47,500 nt of DNA from Prorocentrum cordatum (GCA_963575745.1 CAUYUJ010016908.1:2501-50000); one strand, 5' to 3'; positions 1-10,136 are shown, counted from the stretch's first letter. A program made the numbers and translations. Notes: generated by a model from the sequence alone, not told the origin.

Positions 1-597
1 CGCATGCGGTTCCACCCCCCCTTTTGGTGCACCCCTCGAGCGTTTCGTGGCCCCATGGGGAGCTCTACATAAGGCCTCAGTGGCAGCGCCCGCGTGCGGT
101 TCCACCCCCCATTTCGGTTCGCTTCTCGAACGTTTCGTGGTCCCATAGGGAGCTCCACCGAAAGGCCCAGTGGCAGCGCCCGCATGCGGTTCCACAAGCT
201 CTGTGCACCCCTCACGAGCCTCACACGTGTCGTGGCCTCGTAAGGAGCTCCACCGAAGTCCCCGATGGAAGCGCCCGCATGCGGTTCCACCCTCACTTCG
301 CCACATCCTTCACACGTTTCGGGGCCCCATACTCGCCATCGCTCGGACGTCCATGTTTGTGTTTTTTTCGGTTTCGTGCGTGGTTTCTTCGCCAAATGAT
401 CAAGGATGCTCCTCGATGGTCCTCGCCGAGGAAAAAAACGCACACGTCCGAGCGATGCCAAGCCATAGGGAGCTCCACCGAAGGCCCCGGTGGCAGCGCC
501 CGCATGCGGGGCTAGCTACGTCAGGGAGCTCCACCGAAGGCCCCAGTGGCACCGCCCGCACGCGGTTCGACTCCCATGTCGGCAACGCCCCCCACAC
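1..597. repeat. Minisatellite array, subfamily 1 (about 90 bp unit)
   Basis: The unit contains the core CGTTTCGTGGCCCCATAGGG, then GAGCTCCACCGAAGGCCCC, then a linker ending in CGCCCGCATGCGGTTCCA. GAGCTC marks occur at 60, 150, 245, 470 and 526. The spacings are 90 and 95 bp, then about 89 bp once the element at 331-462 and one copy of its duplicated CCAT are removed, then 56 bp. The same core occurs in the arrays at 31.6-33.5, 41.26-41.38 and 43.4-45.5 kb. Several frames are open here, so this is not called coding. Confidence 0.9.
331..462. mobile_element. MITE-like element with TIRs and 4-bp target duplication
   Basis: The ends are inverted repeats: the left end reads CATCGCTCGGACGT from 337 and the right end reads ACGTCCGAGCGATG up to 457. 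A T7 run inside the left arm faces an A7 run inside the right arm. The element interrupts a minisatellite monomer between CCAT at 327-330 and CCAT at 463-466. Removing it together with one CCAT restores the normal 90-bp spacing, which is direct evidence of insertion. It has no coding capacity and the superfamily is unknown. Confidence 0.75.
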
Positions 598-905
598 GAC
601 TCGTGGCCTCCTCCTCCTCCTCCTCCTCCTCCTCCTCCTCCTTCTCCTCCGCCTCCGCCTCCTCCTCCTCCTCCTCCTCCTCCTCGTCCTCCTCCTCCGT
701 CCTCCTCCTCCTCCTCTCTCCTCCTCACCTCCTCCTCCTCCTCCTCCTCCTTTCCTCCCCCTCCCCCTCCTCCTCCTCTCCCCCTCCCCCTCCTCTCCTC
801 CCCCTCCCACCTCCTCCTCCTCCTCCTGCCTCCTCCTCCTCCTCCTCCTCCTCCTTCCTCCTCCTCCTCCTCCTCCTCCTCCTCCTCCTTCTGTTCCTCG
901 TCTCC
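598..905. repeat. (TCC)n pyrimidine microsatellite
   Basis: About 300 bp of imperfect TCC/CTC triplets on the + strand. The long open frames across it are triplet-repeat artefacts. Confidence 0.95.
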
Positions 906-924
906 CGCCCTGGTGCTGCCCGCT

Positions 925-1240
925 GCCCCGCGGGTCCTGCCGAGGCTCGGCGGTCGCTTTCGCGCCCCCCCGCTGCAGCTCGGCCAGCTGGTCCTGCAGG
1001 TCGTTGAGGCGCTCCATGGCCTTCCGCAGCCTCGGAACGTCGTCGTCGTCGTGATCTTGTCGTCATCGTCGCCGTCGTCGTCCACGCCGTCGTCGTCCTC
1101 ACCGTCGTCGACGTCGACGTCATCGGCTTCGTCTTCTTCTTCTTCTTCCTGCCCTTCTTCGCGATCTCCGTCGTCCACGACGTCGTCGGCGGCGGTCGCG
1201 CGCTGTCTGTCAACCATCGCCAGGTGGGCGTCGACGTGGT
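925..1240 (-). pseudogene. Possible remnant of an acidic/coiled-coil coding segment
   Basis: On the - strand a stretch rich in Asp and Glu (about 1215 to 1040) is followed, after a one-base frame change, by a leucine-heptad segment beginning MERLNDLQDQLAELQRG at 1017. An acidic run followed by a short coiled coil looks like real protein. However, the acidic part coincides with a (GTC)n microsatellite and the coiled coil runs straight into the (GGA)n tract. No family is recognised. It could be a decayed host-gene or transposon ORF1 fragment, or chance. Confidence 0.22.
1033..1175. repeat. (GTC)n/(TTC)n microsatellite
   Basis: Imperfect GTC triplets with a TTCTTC run near 1135-1150. The composition differs from the CTC tracts on either side. 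Confidence 0.8.
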
Positions 1241-1261
1241 CGACTTCGACGTCGCAAGGGG

Positions 1262-1395
1262 CTGCTCTCCCCCCCCTTCTGATCCACCTCCTCCTCTTCC
1301 CCTACTTCTTCCACCTGATTCTCCACCCCCTCCTCCTCCTCCTCCTCCTCCTCCTCCGCATCCTCCTCCCTCTTCCTCTTCTTTCTCCCCTTTCA
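1262..1395. repeat. CT-rich tract with (CTC)n core
   Basis: Pyrimidine-rich, with a pure CTC run at about 1331-1357. It ends at CCCCTTTCAG, after which ordinary sequence resumes. Confidence 0.8.
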
Positions 1396-1439
1396 GTCGG
1401 TGAGATTCAAAGTTTGTCCTTCGGCGTCTGATCAAGAAG

Positions 1440-1735
1440 GGATATAATTGCCGCCTGAAGGGTTGATGAGGAAGTTGCAGGGGAAGGTTTCTCTGGACGG
1501 CTCCTGTTTCTGCTCTATCGTCAGGGAGTTTTCTCGTGCGGGGTTGGGAATAGTGATGGGCGGTGCTTCGGGAAAGACCCTGGCTTCGGTGCATGGAGCG
1601 CTGGGATTTTTTTTTGCCTCAGATCGGTGTCGCTGCCGAGTTCGCAGACCCCACGAGTGCAGCGCGTACTGTTCTGGTGCTGTCGGCCTTGCTGCTGGAC
1701 AACCGGACGGTCTCCAACGAATTCGGGAAGCCCCC
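1440..1735 (+). pseudogene. Decayed LINE-type RNase H fragment
   Basis: In frame from 1448 the translation contains VSLDGSC, with the first catalytic-type Asp at 1496-1498, then EFSRAGLG. This resembles the start of LINE RNase H domains (DGS...RAGW). At the T9 run around 1609 the frame must change. The next frame reads PQIGVAAEFADP, where the Glu at 1638-1640 sits where the second catalytic acid is expected. The remainder is lost downstream. What is seen is a two-motif match broken by a frameshift; family membership is inferred. It is probably a truncated copy of a dinoflagellate LINE unrelated to the two larger ones in the window. Confidence 0.5.
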
Positions 1736-1841
1736 GATGCCCGCCTCCCGCCTCGGAGGCCGCGCAAGAGACTCGGCGGTGCCGTGCTCTGCGCGGGCCA
1801 GCAAGCTTCCCGGCTGCCTTGAGAAATTCGGGGAACGAAAA

Positions 1842-1991
1842 GTGGCATAAACATCAAAACTCGGAGGTCCGCGCGGATTTCTCGGATCGGCGCTGGACCC
1901 CCCCCCCCTGGCGCGCGGAGCGCGCCAGGGGGGGCCCCAGCGCCGATCCGAGGAATCCGCGCGGACCTCCGAGTTTTGATGTTTATGCCAC
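1842..1991. mobile_element. Near-perfect 150-bp foldback palindrome (family F1, copy 1)
   Basis: The left arm begins GTGGCATAAACATCAAAACT at 1842 and the right arm ends with its reverse complement at 1991. Arms of about 70 bp are almost identical, including TCCGCGCGGATTTCTCGGATC, and meet at a GC-rich centre (GGCGCGCGGAGCGCGCC). A diverged second copy lies at 28087-28236. It would form a very stable hairpin, and no coding is visible. Confidence 0.85.
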
Positions 1992-2174
1992 GCTTTGCTC
2001 CCCTGCAGCGGGAAGGCGAAGCCGCCGCAGGCCTCGAGGAGCGGGGCCCCCTCTGGGGCAGCAGCGTGGCCCACGGGGCCACGAGAGCTGGCGCTCTCGC
2101 CCTCAAAGGGGGCCCGCCGCCGGCCGGGGGGTGGGCGTCTGGGGTTCCTTTTTTCTGTGTGCGGGGCGGGGGGG

Positions 2175-2490
2175 TATCCATGTCCGCCGCCTGGGAGGAC
2201 CGACGTCCTGGTGCTCCAGCGGGCGGTGGATGTGGACACGTTCGTAGGGGGCCACGTGCGAACCCTACCCGCACCCCCCACGACTTCCGAGGGGGGTAGG
2301 ATGGGGTTCACTCCGCTCGGGAGCTCCCGAACGTAGTGAACCCCACCCTCCCCCTCGGAAATCGTGGGGGGTAGGGGTAGGGTTCGCATGTGTGGCCTCC
2401 TCATTTGGGCCCCCCGTGGGCCAGAACATATCCATATCCACCGCCTGCCGGGGTCTCCAAACATTGATCCTCCAGAGGCGGTGGTCATGG
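2175..2490. mobile_element. Nested foldback element
   Basis: The inner arms are 2251-2300 and 2343-2396: GTGCGAACCCTACCC on the left, GGGTAGGGTTCGCAT on the right, with GGGGTTCACT/AGTGAACCCC nearer the centre. The outer part continues the symmetry with GGCGGTGGATGTGGA near 2224 against TCCATATCCACCGCC near 2431. A further inverted copy of the TCC-GCCGCCTGG motif lies at 2177-2195. A weaker related hairpin is at 42497-42562. Confidence 0.75.
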
Positions 2491-2499
2491 TCAGGTTTT

Positions 2500-2590
2500 T
2501 TTTTTGCAATCCTTCGTTTTTGTTGCAATCCTTTTTGCAATCCTTCGTTTTTTTTGGCAATCCTAGGTTTTTTGCAATCTCAGGTTTCTC
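2500..2590. repeat. T-run/GCAATCCTTCG short tandem repeat
   Basis: A poly-T run followed by GCAATCCT recurs about five times with unit lengths of roughly 15-22 bp. Confidence 0.8.
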
Positions 2591-4072
2591 AGGCTGCCAC
2601 GAAATTCTTAGCCACTCTCCTAGGACGTCTGGCCCCGATCCAACCGTGGCACTCCTCGGCGCTCCGCCCTCCTCGCCACGCGCATGGAGAGCAGGAAGAT
2701 TCAGGGAACGAGCTGGAATGGAAAGGAATATAAACCGAGGCATCTCCTGAATCCGAAGCTCGGATTGGGGGAAGCGCCGAGCTACCAGTACCAACACCCG
2801 GTAGAGCCGCGCATTCGCCAACGGATCTCATTGACACAACTAGGACCCGTGAAGGCGAGTGGAGCCGGTCTCTCCTATGTGGGCTGGGGGTGGTTGGAGT
2901 GAGGGCTGATGATCATTAGGGGGGAGCGCGCGGCTCTTTTTCACAGTTCCTAACGGGGCCGTCGCGCCGACGAGAAACAGACATGGCGCTGATGCTCGCC
3001 TGTGCCGTGGACCGCAAAGCCGACAGCTCGAGAAATGAGCATGGCAAAACCGCAAGGGGGCAAAACCGAACTGACACCCACGCCTGTTGCATAGTATGTA
3101 TGTTATATGCGTCTGCTCGTTTTGTCCAATGATGTGTTCAACATGCGTGCGGTGTACACGTACTGCTTTAAAACAAATGACATATGCGTGTGTGCGGTGC
3201 GTGTATGCTTGATTTCGGTTATTGCGTTATGTTGGGAAGATACGACAAATTTCTGCGCTGCGCGCATACTTCTGGTGTATGGTGCATTGCAGTTGTGCGG
3301 TCTGTATGTGCGTGCATACTGGAGGTGCTGTGCTTGTAAGTCCGTTACGTACACTACGCCTGCAAAAGTTGCATGGGAGTGATATATGCGTGCTGCCTAT
3401 ACGAATGCGTTATGAATGATATGTGCGTCTAATATGCATGTATGCTTGCGCAAGCTGCACGGCTGCTGTTGTTGTACGATTCCCCGAGGTTTCTACACCT
3501 TCTCCGTACATGCGGCGTATGTCAGACATTTGCGCATGCACCGTACGCAATGCATGTTTGTATGTTGGTGTGCTGTACCTGTGTCACGATAGTTCAAGTC
3601 TAAACTTTGGCATCATGATTTGCACTCGCGTTCTTGGTGCATGCTGTGTAGGTACGTGAGCAATGTGTGCATGAATATTCGTCGAGATTGCAACTCATGT
3701 GCGACACTGGTGCCTCCTACTCTGCATGCATGCCGCATGCAAGTTGGTTTTCCTTTCAATGCGGCCACCGGCTGTGCAGCAGCTTGCCGCAGACGCAGGG
3801 GCGGGCCACCTGGCCAGGAGCTTTTCTGGTGGACCTGACAGGCGCCTCTCTGTCGGCCACGTGCACAGCGGCGCGGCGTACAGTAATCAGGGCCTCGACC
3901 ACAAGAAACCCTCCACAAGAAACCCAACCCTGAGACCCCAGGACGTCCACCGACTTTCTGGTGTGAGCACGTCACGCTTCCCACTGCAAAACCATCGGAG
4001 CCCAAGAAACCCAGGGCACTCTGGAGGCAAGCAGGGTGTTTCCTGACGTGGGCTTCCACTGCAGACCTGGTC
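2591..4072. other. No recognisable gene; includes an AT-richer TGCGTGY-rich stretch
   Basis: 2591-3060 is ordinary mixed sequence without a credible frame. 3070-3660 is clearly lower in GC than its surroundings and rich in TGCGTG/GCATGC/TGTATG words. Similar texture is seen at 30.8-31.4 kb and 33.7-34.6 kb. 3660-4072 has small open frames only and leads into the GAG tract. Confidence 0.5.
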
Positions 4073-4158
4073 GAGGAGGAGGGGGCGGGGAGGAGGAGGA
4101 GGAGGTGGAGGAGGAGGAGGAGGAGGAGGAGGAAGGGGAGGAGGAGGAGGAGGAGGAG

Positions 4159-4189
<31 letters not shown>
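4073..4189. repeat. (GAG)n microsatellite abutting LINE-1 5' end
   Basis: GAG triplets with few interruptions run directly up to the first base of the spliced leader at 4190. The tract is in sense orientation relative to LINE-1. Confidence 0.95.
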
Positions 4190-4211
4190 TCCGTAGCCAT
4201 TTTGGCTCAAG
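4190..4211 (+). other. Complete dinoflagellate spliced leader (DinoSL) relic
   Basis: The 22 bases consist of T, then CCGTAGCCATTTTGGCTC, then AAG, matching the conserved DinoSL exon over its whole length. The next bases are TAAAGC, not the GT donor that follows the exon in an SL RNA gene. It is therefore a spliced product copied into DNA, not an SL RNA gene. It marks the cap-proximal 5' end of the LINE-1 transcript. Confidence 0.95.
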
Positions 4212-4394
4212 TAAAGCATTTAACAAGGCAGCTGGCCAGGACAGCCCTTGATCACGCGTCCCACAGGTGGCTGCCAAGCCAGGGTGTGTGCAGTTCCCTT
4301 CTTCTCACTCATTCCACGAGGCCGATACCTTGTGGCGACCGTTGTCCAACACGGCGCCTGCAGACGAGAGAGTCCGTCTGCCTCGTCCGCAGCC

Positions 4395-5610
4395 ATGCAG
4401 CGTGCTGGCACGCCTGTTCGAGCCTCGGCAGGTCAGCGCTACGCGAGCCCAGCTGCAACTAAATGCGAGTAATGTGGATGTGGGCGTAACAAGCGCTGGT
4501 GGAAGGGGTGCAAGCATTGCAAGGCTCCGCTCCCTGCGACAGATGCTGTTGTCCCTCTGCGTCCTCGTGGGCCTGGTCGTTCTCCTGGACCGCCACTCGA
4601 TCGAGCCCCACAGCAGCGGCGAGCACCATGGGTACGCAAAGATGGTCTGCTCGTGGATGCCAACAGTGGTCGCCTCGCCTCAACGCTTCAGCTTGGACGA
4701 TTCAGGATGGCCTGACCCTAGGGGAGAATCTACAGAGCAGGCACGTTTGGCTGACCTTATCACCCTGCTCCGCTCCAGTGGGGATGAAACCACAACATCA
4801 AAGTACCAAGAGAAGCTGGACAAGCTCAACTAGCAACAGGCCATTGAGAACATCAGCGTTGGCAAAGCTGAGCAGAAGGTTGAGCAAGCAGAAGCAGCCC
4901 TTCGACGTGCTATCACTTACTGCGAAAAGCTCGAGGAACAGTTCACCAGCGCACAGGACCAAGTCGAATCGTGCTCGGAAGCAGTGGACTTCGCCCGCAA
5001 CGTCTACAAGCAGGCCGTCCAGAAACTCGCCAAGTCGGTGGACCCGAAGGAGCCAGAGTCCACGGACAACCCCTCAGGCCCGCGTCTGGATATGGCAGCA
5101 ATTCTGGATGGCAAAACCCTCGACCTCGACGATTGTGGACTCTTTGGTTTGGATGAGTTGGGAGAGCACGTCTCCGCTGAAGATAAAGAGGAGGCCCAGA
5201 AGCGCAAAGAGGCCCTCCAAGAGAAGTTCCGTGAGTTGGCTGTCTGTTTTGGCCAGGTCAAAGCGAAAGCTGATGAGCTTCAGCAGGAGCACTCATTGGC
5301 TAAGCAGCGATTGGCAGCAAAGAAGCGTCGTTGCGAGCAGCAAGAGGCACCCCCGCAAGATGAAGCAGCTGGGCAGTCTGATTCCGCCAAGCCGGCTACG
5401 GATGCGCCTGCTGCGGCGCCGACGGAGGCCTCCGCGGACGAAAAGCCAGCTCCTGGAACGCCAGTGGCTGATACGGTCCCTGATGGAGACGCCGACTCGA
5501 GCAAGAAGACAGGTGTTCGGCCTCCGCGACGTTCGGCAACTCTCGTCAAAGACGCGAAGCTCAAGTTGGCCGCTGGTGGAGTGGCCACAGGCTCGCCGTC
5601 GCCTGGGTAA
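4395..5610 (+). pseudogene. LINE-1 ORF1 (zinc-ribbon, coiled-coil), broken
   Basis: Reading starts at the ATG at 4395. A zinc-ribbon-like stretch follows, with KCE, stop, then CGCGRNKRWWKGCKHCKAP, having cysteines spaced as in CxxC...CxxC. The in-frame TAA is at 4470-4472. Near 4690-4712 the frame must change, because the first frame ends at TGA 4713-4715. The new frame has another stop, TAG, at 4831-4833. It then stays open to TAA at 5608-5610, through a long Glu/Lys/Gln-rich coiled-coil segment (about 4834-5340) and an Ala/Pro/Asp-rich tail. The likely role is an RNA-binding chaperone of the retrotransposon particle. LINE-2 ORF1 has the same zinc-plus-coiled-coil plan. No internal reinitiation was assumed. 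Confidence 0.75.
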
Positions 5611-6822
5611 CGCGTACTTCGACAACTACTACGACCAGCATTCGTTGTTGCTTGCTACTCCGTCGAGTGCAACCTTGGATGCTGTAACCTTTCCTCATGA
5701 GTGTCAGCCTTCAGCTGTATATGCAGGCAGGTAACATCTGCGCGTGGGAGACTAGCTGGAAGTATGATGTTGATATTCCTCTCTACCTTGAAGAGTGCCC
5801 TGGAAAGATACAGACCAGAGTCGACTACGACTGCAACCACTGGCTGCCATGGGCACACAACTCCGACCCCCAATCTGCAGCATCTACCACAGCTACCTGT
5901 ACAAGCTCCTCCTCTTCATGCAGCTCCAGGAGCGGCTCGGCTTCCACGTCGTGCGGCGCACTCACTGGCCCCGCCTTACCAGAGAAGGGGATGACCCCGT
6001 GGTGGCCCCACGGCGCGCGTCTCCCTGGAGGTTCGGTGTGCTTGGCCCAGCAGAAGTCGCCACATGAACGCCGTGGAGGGCTTACCAGAACTCCAACTGG
6101 CCAGGGATGTTCCTCCCCTGGGCTGGAGACAAGAGCGACATACGTTACGTATACTGCTGGGGCATCTACGCCTACTGGTCCATCGGCGAAGGCGAGTATT
6201 GCTACGAGTGGATCGGTTGCATGCGGCTCTGGTTCTTCCTGGTGGACTCCGATTGCCTCGAGTGGACCTTCCGCTTCGTCACCTGGGTCTTCGGCATGGG
6301 CGTTAGAACGCAAATCCTGGGGCCTTTCGGGGCGCCCAGGTTTACTGTCGCCACCAGCCTGCCTTCCCCCCAGGGCACCCTTTCCACAGGAGGCGAGGGA
6401 AACGGTGTTGGGGGGAAGCGGGTTGGAAGTTCTGCAGGACCCGAGGCAGCTTTCAGGTGTTGGCCCCAGAGTTACAGCGCCTGCGCCGAAGTTGGAACGT
6501 CTTGCTCGCACTTGGGCACAACGGTGGGTGCACAATCCTTACCATGGCTTGCAACCAGACGATGGGACTGCATATTACGATTGGTGTGAAGCCTTTTTGG
6601 AGCAAGAATTTTCGCACCAGAAGTTTACGGCTACTCCCCGAGCGCCCATGCAGGCGCCCAGACAATTGGCACATGAGGTTTGTGTTCGTGCGTGGCATAA
6701 AGGAGTGCGCAGTCGTCAAAGTTTCCTTCGATGGTTCCGCAAGCTCAACAGCAACCAGCAGCTTGCAGCGGTTGGGATGCACAACTTTGAATACGAATAT
6801 TTACGCAGTTGGTTAGCCAGTC
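5611..6822 (+). pseudogene. LINE-1 inter-ORF coding remnant, aromatic-rich segment
   Basis: No single frame is open throughout. One frame (about 5795-6300, with a TGA at 6065-6067) contains SYLYKLLLFMQLQERLGFHV, then a very aromatic segment with WPGMFLPWAGDKSDIRYVYC and WTFRFVTWVFGMG. Another frame (about 6453-6840) contains LERLARTWAQRWVHNPYHG and SRQSFLRWFRKLNSNQQLAA, which looks like real protein. I do not recognise either. They may be the C-terminal part of ORF1 and the N-terminal extension of ORF2, or captured host sequence. Confidence 0.45.
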
Positions 6823-8211
6823 ATGTTCGTCATGGGCCTGCCCCTCCCTTCGGACCTCTTCCTGGACAGGCGCGCAGGGCGCCGAGACGCACCAGTGAAG
6901 GCCAGCAAGGCCCTTCATCGCAGCCGTCGTCATCGGGACCTGCGAGCGAGTGTTACTGCGCCGGCTGCGGCAACGACAGGGGCGCCATCAGCGGTCGCTT
7001 GGCCATCTGCCGCGGCAAGCTCGGCTGCAGGCTCCCAGCTTGTCCCAACCTGCGCCCTCGGTGTCGCAGTCAGGTGCTGCAGCAGCTCCCGACCAGCCCC
7101 CCCCCAGCCAGCAGGCAGGAGCGTTGGGAGAGGCCAGCGACCCAAGGCCCAGAAAACCAAAGATAAGGTTTGGCGATTTTTCATTACCAACCCCAACAAT
7201 TGGAATGGATTTCAGGACGTCTGGGAATGGATCCATCTTATGGGAGAGACTCCTGACTTCGCCGCCGTCCAGGAGACCCGCCTCGCTTCAGGAGGCCCTG
7301 TTTCTTCGGCTTCCTCCTGGGCTGGTTTCCGAGGCCTCAACTCCCAACATGCTCCAGCTGTTCTCACAGGAGACCACCAACCAGCTAATTCAGCAGGTGT
7401 TGCAGGTGCAGCCCGACGCTACACTGCGAGCCGACACCTTACGTTTGAGCAGCTTGGGGTTGGGCCTGTCGGAAGGGGGAAAATAGCCACTACTCATGCC
7501 CAGGCTGTTGTTCCAGGAGGAATTCACTGGGTCTCGGTCTACGGGCGCGCGGGTATTGACTGTGCTGGGGTTAACATTCAGCTTCCGGGGGGCCTTGGGA
7601 AGTTGCTGGAGCAGCTCAAGACCCCCTGGGCCCTAGGAGGTGACCTCAACATCGATGCCTCGGGCCCTGGGCTGCTCAGCTGGCGTTCGCTTGTAGGAGG
7701 CGCGGTCATTGCCCCCAAGGCGCCCACGTGCCACAAGCAGACTTTGGACTATTTCATGGTATCACGAGGTATGGCGGCAGCTGTCACCTCTGCCACTGCT
7801 CTTTTCGCTGGGCCGCCCTCGCCACATGCGCCTGTACTTATGGAGCTTCAGAATTTCACTCTGGCCCAGGTCATGCATGTTAGGGCGATGTGGAAGCCCT
7901 TCCCCGCCGAGCCCAAGATAGGTTGCATGCGTGAGCTCACTGAGGCCAACTGGAACTGGCAGACTGGGGAAGTTGACTACTCCACCGACCTAGATACTAT
8001 GTGGTCTGCGTGGCTCGATAATAGGGAAACTAACTTATGCGAGCAGTTCGATTGGTTCGGTTCCGACGAGGCCCAGTACACTAGGGGATCCAGAGGCTTC
8101 CAGACGAAAAAAAGATCAAACTCAAGGAGGCCCCCAACAGGCAGTGGGATGCGCATTCTACCCCTAAGGCACGTTCTTGGCGCACCTTTCGGTCCCCCTG
8201 ATTCGTCTTAG
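6823..8211 (+). pseudogene. LINE-1 ORF2, APE-type endonuclease region
   Basis: The frame 6823-8211 contains the APE/exonuclease III-like signature of LINE endonucleases. AVQETRLA has the metal-binding Glu at 7273-7275. GGDLNID has the Asp at 7642-7644 and the Asn two residues on. LDYFMVS has the Asp at 7747-7749. The SPHAP motif has the catalytic-type His at 7825-7827. The endonuclease starts at about 7170 (FFITNPNNWNGFQ); upstream the frame is Ala/Ser-rich and probably a linker. The domain would nick the target DNA to prime reverse transcription. Downstream of about 8100 (A7 run) the true frame leaves this ORF. The domain itself appears uninterrupted although the element as a whole is dead. 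Confidence 0.8.
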
Positions 8212-10136
8212 AAGCTTCTGGGATCGCCCTGACGACTACCCGCCTGACTTCTGCCAGAACCTCTTGGACACTCTTGGGAAGTTAGACAAAAACGATCTCA
8301 CCTCCGACCTTGCCCTTGGCCAGTGCTGCTTAGATGACCTCCTCGCAGTGGCTGCTTATGGCGGCGGCGACTTTCAAGCAGCGTCCGATCTGGCGGTCAA
8401 TGTAGCTGACAAGGTTTTGATCAAGGAGGGAAGAGTTAGGTGGCAGAAGTGGCGGAGGTGGGCAATGGAGGCGGTTGGAATAGGAGGCAAAGCAGCACGC
8501 AGGTTTGCCCAAGACAAGCAGCAGCTGCGACCGCCAGAGGATGCATCAGGTGTACCCCTTTATAGGCGACGCCGCTGTCGATAGCCTGTGCGACTCCTGG
8601 GGCGTCACGCGGCACGGCGCCAAGACGCGCATGACCGATGTCCAGAGAGCTGCTGCCCAGAATGCTGCTCTGCCTCAGCCCAGTCTTGAGATGTTAGATG
8701 CAGCCCCAACACGCATTCGACATAATGTTGGACTTGGAATCGACTGTGTCAACCCGAGGTCATGGCTTCTCCTGAGCGATGACTATAGGAAACGACTTCT
8801 GGATATTCTGATCCTCTGGGAAGATACTTTCCTCGCGGACAAGTGGCCCGCAATGCTAGTATTCACGGACAAGCCTGACTCGTCAGACTTACGCCCCTTG
8901 GCCCTGATAATTTCCCTCGGACGAACACGGGATCGGCTTCGTCAGAGTCTAGCTCGGTCTTGGGAACAATCTCATCAGATCTCTGCGTTTTGGGGCTGCT
9001 CGACCAAGGAGTCTGACACGGCAGGCTGGGAACATAGCATTATGACACATTATGCTATAACGATCAACTTCGACTCGGGGGCGCTCTTCGCTGACCTTCA
9101 GAAATTCTACGAGCGCATCTCACACTGCCGGCTCTTCGAAGAAGCGATAGCTGTATAATTCAACCTCGAGCTCATCCATATCGCTTGTAGGTTATATTCT
9201 GGACCCCGATGTCTCACTTTTATGGACGCTATCCCGGCTGCTTTAAGGCTAATGGCACGGTTCTGGCTGGGTGTTCATTGGCTACCACCTTAGTCAAAGA
9301 TCTACTATATCGGCTTATGGTTTCCATAGCTGACAAGTTCCCAACCGTGCTAGTCAGGAATGTTGTCGACGACGTTACGCACAGCGCCTAGGATCGTCAC
9401 GCTTTGTTGCTGAGCAACTAGGTGGTGCAAGTCGTCCCGTTGCTTCAGGTTACAGACGCCTGGAGTTGGTGCTGGCGGCCCACAAGACACACTTCATTGC
9501 CTCAAGCCCAGAGCTTGCGGACGCCCTGAATCAGGAGTTGAAGGATTACGGCTTCGTGGGGAAAAAGTACACGCGCTCCCTCGGCACGGACTCGCACTCC
9601 TCTAAGAGACGGGTTTTGATCACTGCTGGGGCGCGTTTCAAAAAAGGTCTTCGCCGTTCCTTCAAGTTGCTGAAGCTGAAGCAAGCCGGGGCCAAAATAG
9701 GGGCGATTCAAAGAGCAGGACCTCAGGCCACGGCTTTATGGGGCTCAGGAGTGTCAGGGCTAAGGGGTAGGCAACTACATCTCCTCCGTGGAGCTGCTGC
9801 CACCAGCCTTCACGTGGACAAAAAATGTTCGTCGGTGGGCCTCGAGTTGGCCACGTCCAAGATCGGCCGCGTGATCGACCCCTTCTGCCTCTACCACTCC
9901 CAGGTCATAGGTTTCTGGGCGCGCGCGATTTGGTTTGGTAGGCCGTCTTTGGGAGTGTTGCAAGCTGTTTTGGTCTCGGCAGCTAACGACCTCGAACGTG
10001 CCCGCAGCTTGTGGACGTCGACTGCCAGTCCAGCTCATGTGTGCTTGTTGACTGTCCAACAGCTAGGATGGAGCGCCCCATCGGTCGACCGTGTCATTAT
10101 ATTGACACTGGGGAAGAGATATGTCTCACCAAGTTA
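8110..10136 (+). pseudogene. LINE-1 ORF2, reverse transcriptase, frameshifted
   Basis: The RT is spread over four frames. 8177-8584 gives the N-terminal part. 8505-9158 contains DLRPLALI and then GALFADLQKFYERISHCRL, which fits motif A with its Asp. A TAA at 9156-9158 interrupts it. 9209-9391 contains GCSLATTLVKDLLYRL (motif B) and NVVDDVTHS, the motif C Asp pair. 9466-10137 contains the downstream region (AHKTHFIASS, then a Lys-rich thumb-like stretch). The order and spacing fit a non-LTR RT. At least three indels and one stop make it non-functional. Confidence 0.75.

Noticed and set aside
400-1600. Long ORFs rich in Pro, Ser, Leu or Arg/Glu/Gly on both strands
   Set aside because: They run through CTC/GAG triplet tracts that lack stops in every frame. 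No domain or biased codon use beyond the repeat.
3070-3660. tRNA or 5S rRNA genes in the AT-richer stretch
   Set aside because: No cloverleaf or conserved A/B-box pair was found by eye. A covariance search would settle it.
4190-4211. SL RNA gene
   Set aside because: No GT donor or intron-like Sm region follows the exon; it is joined straight to LINE 5' UTR.
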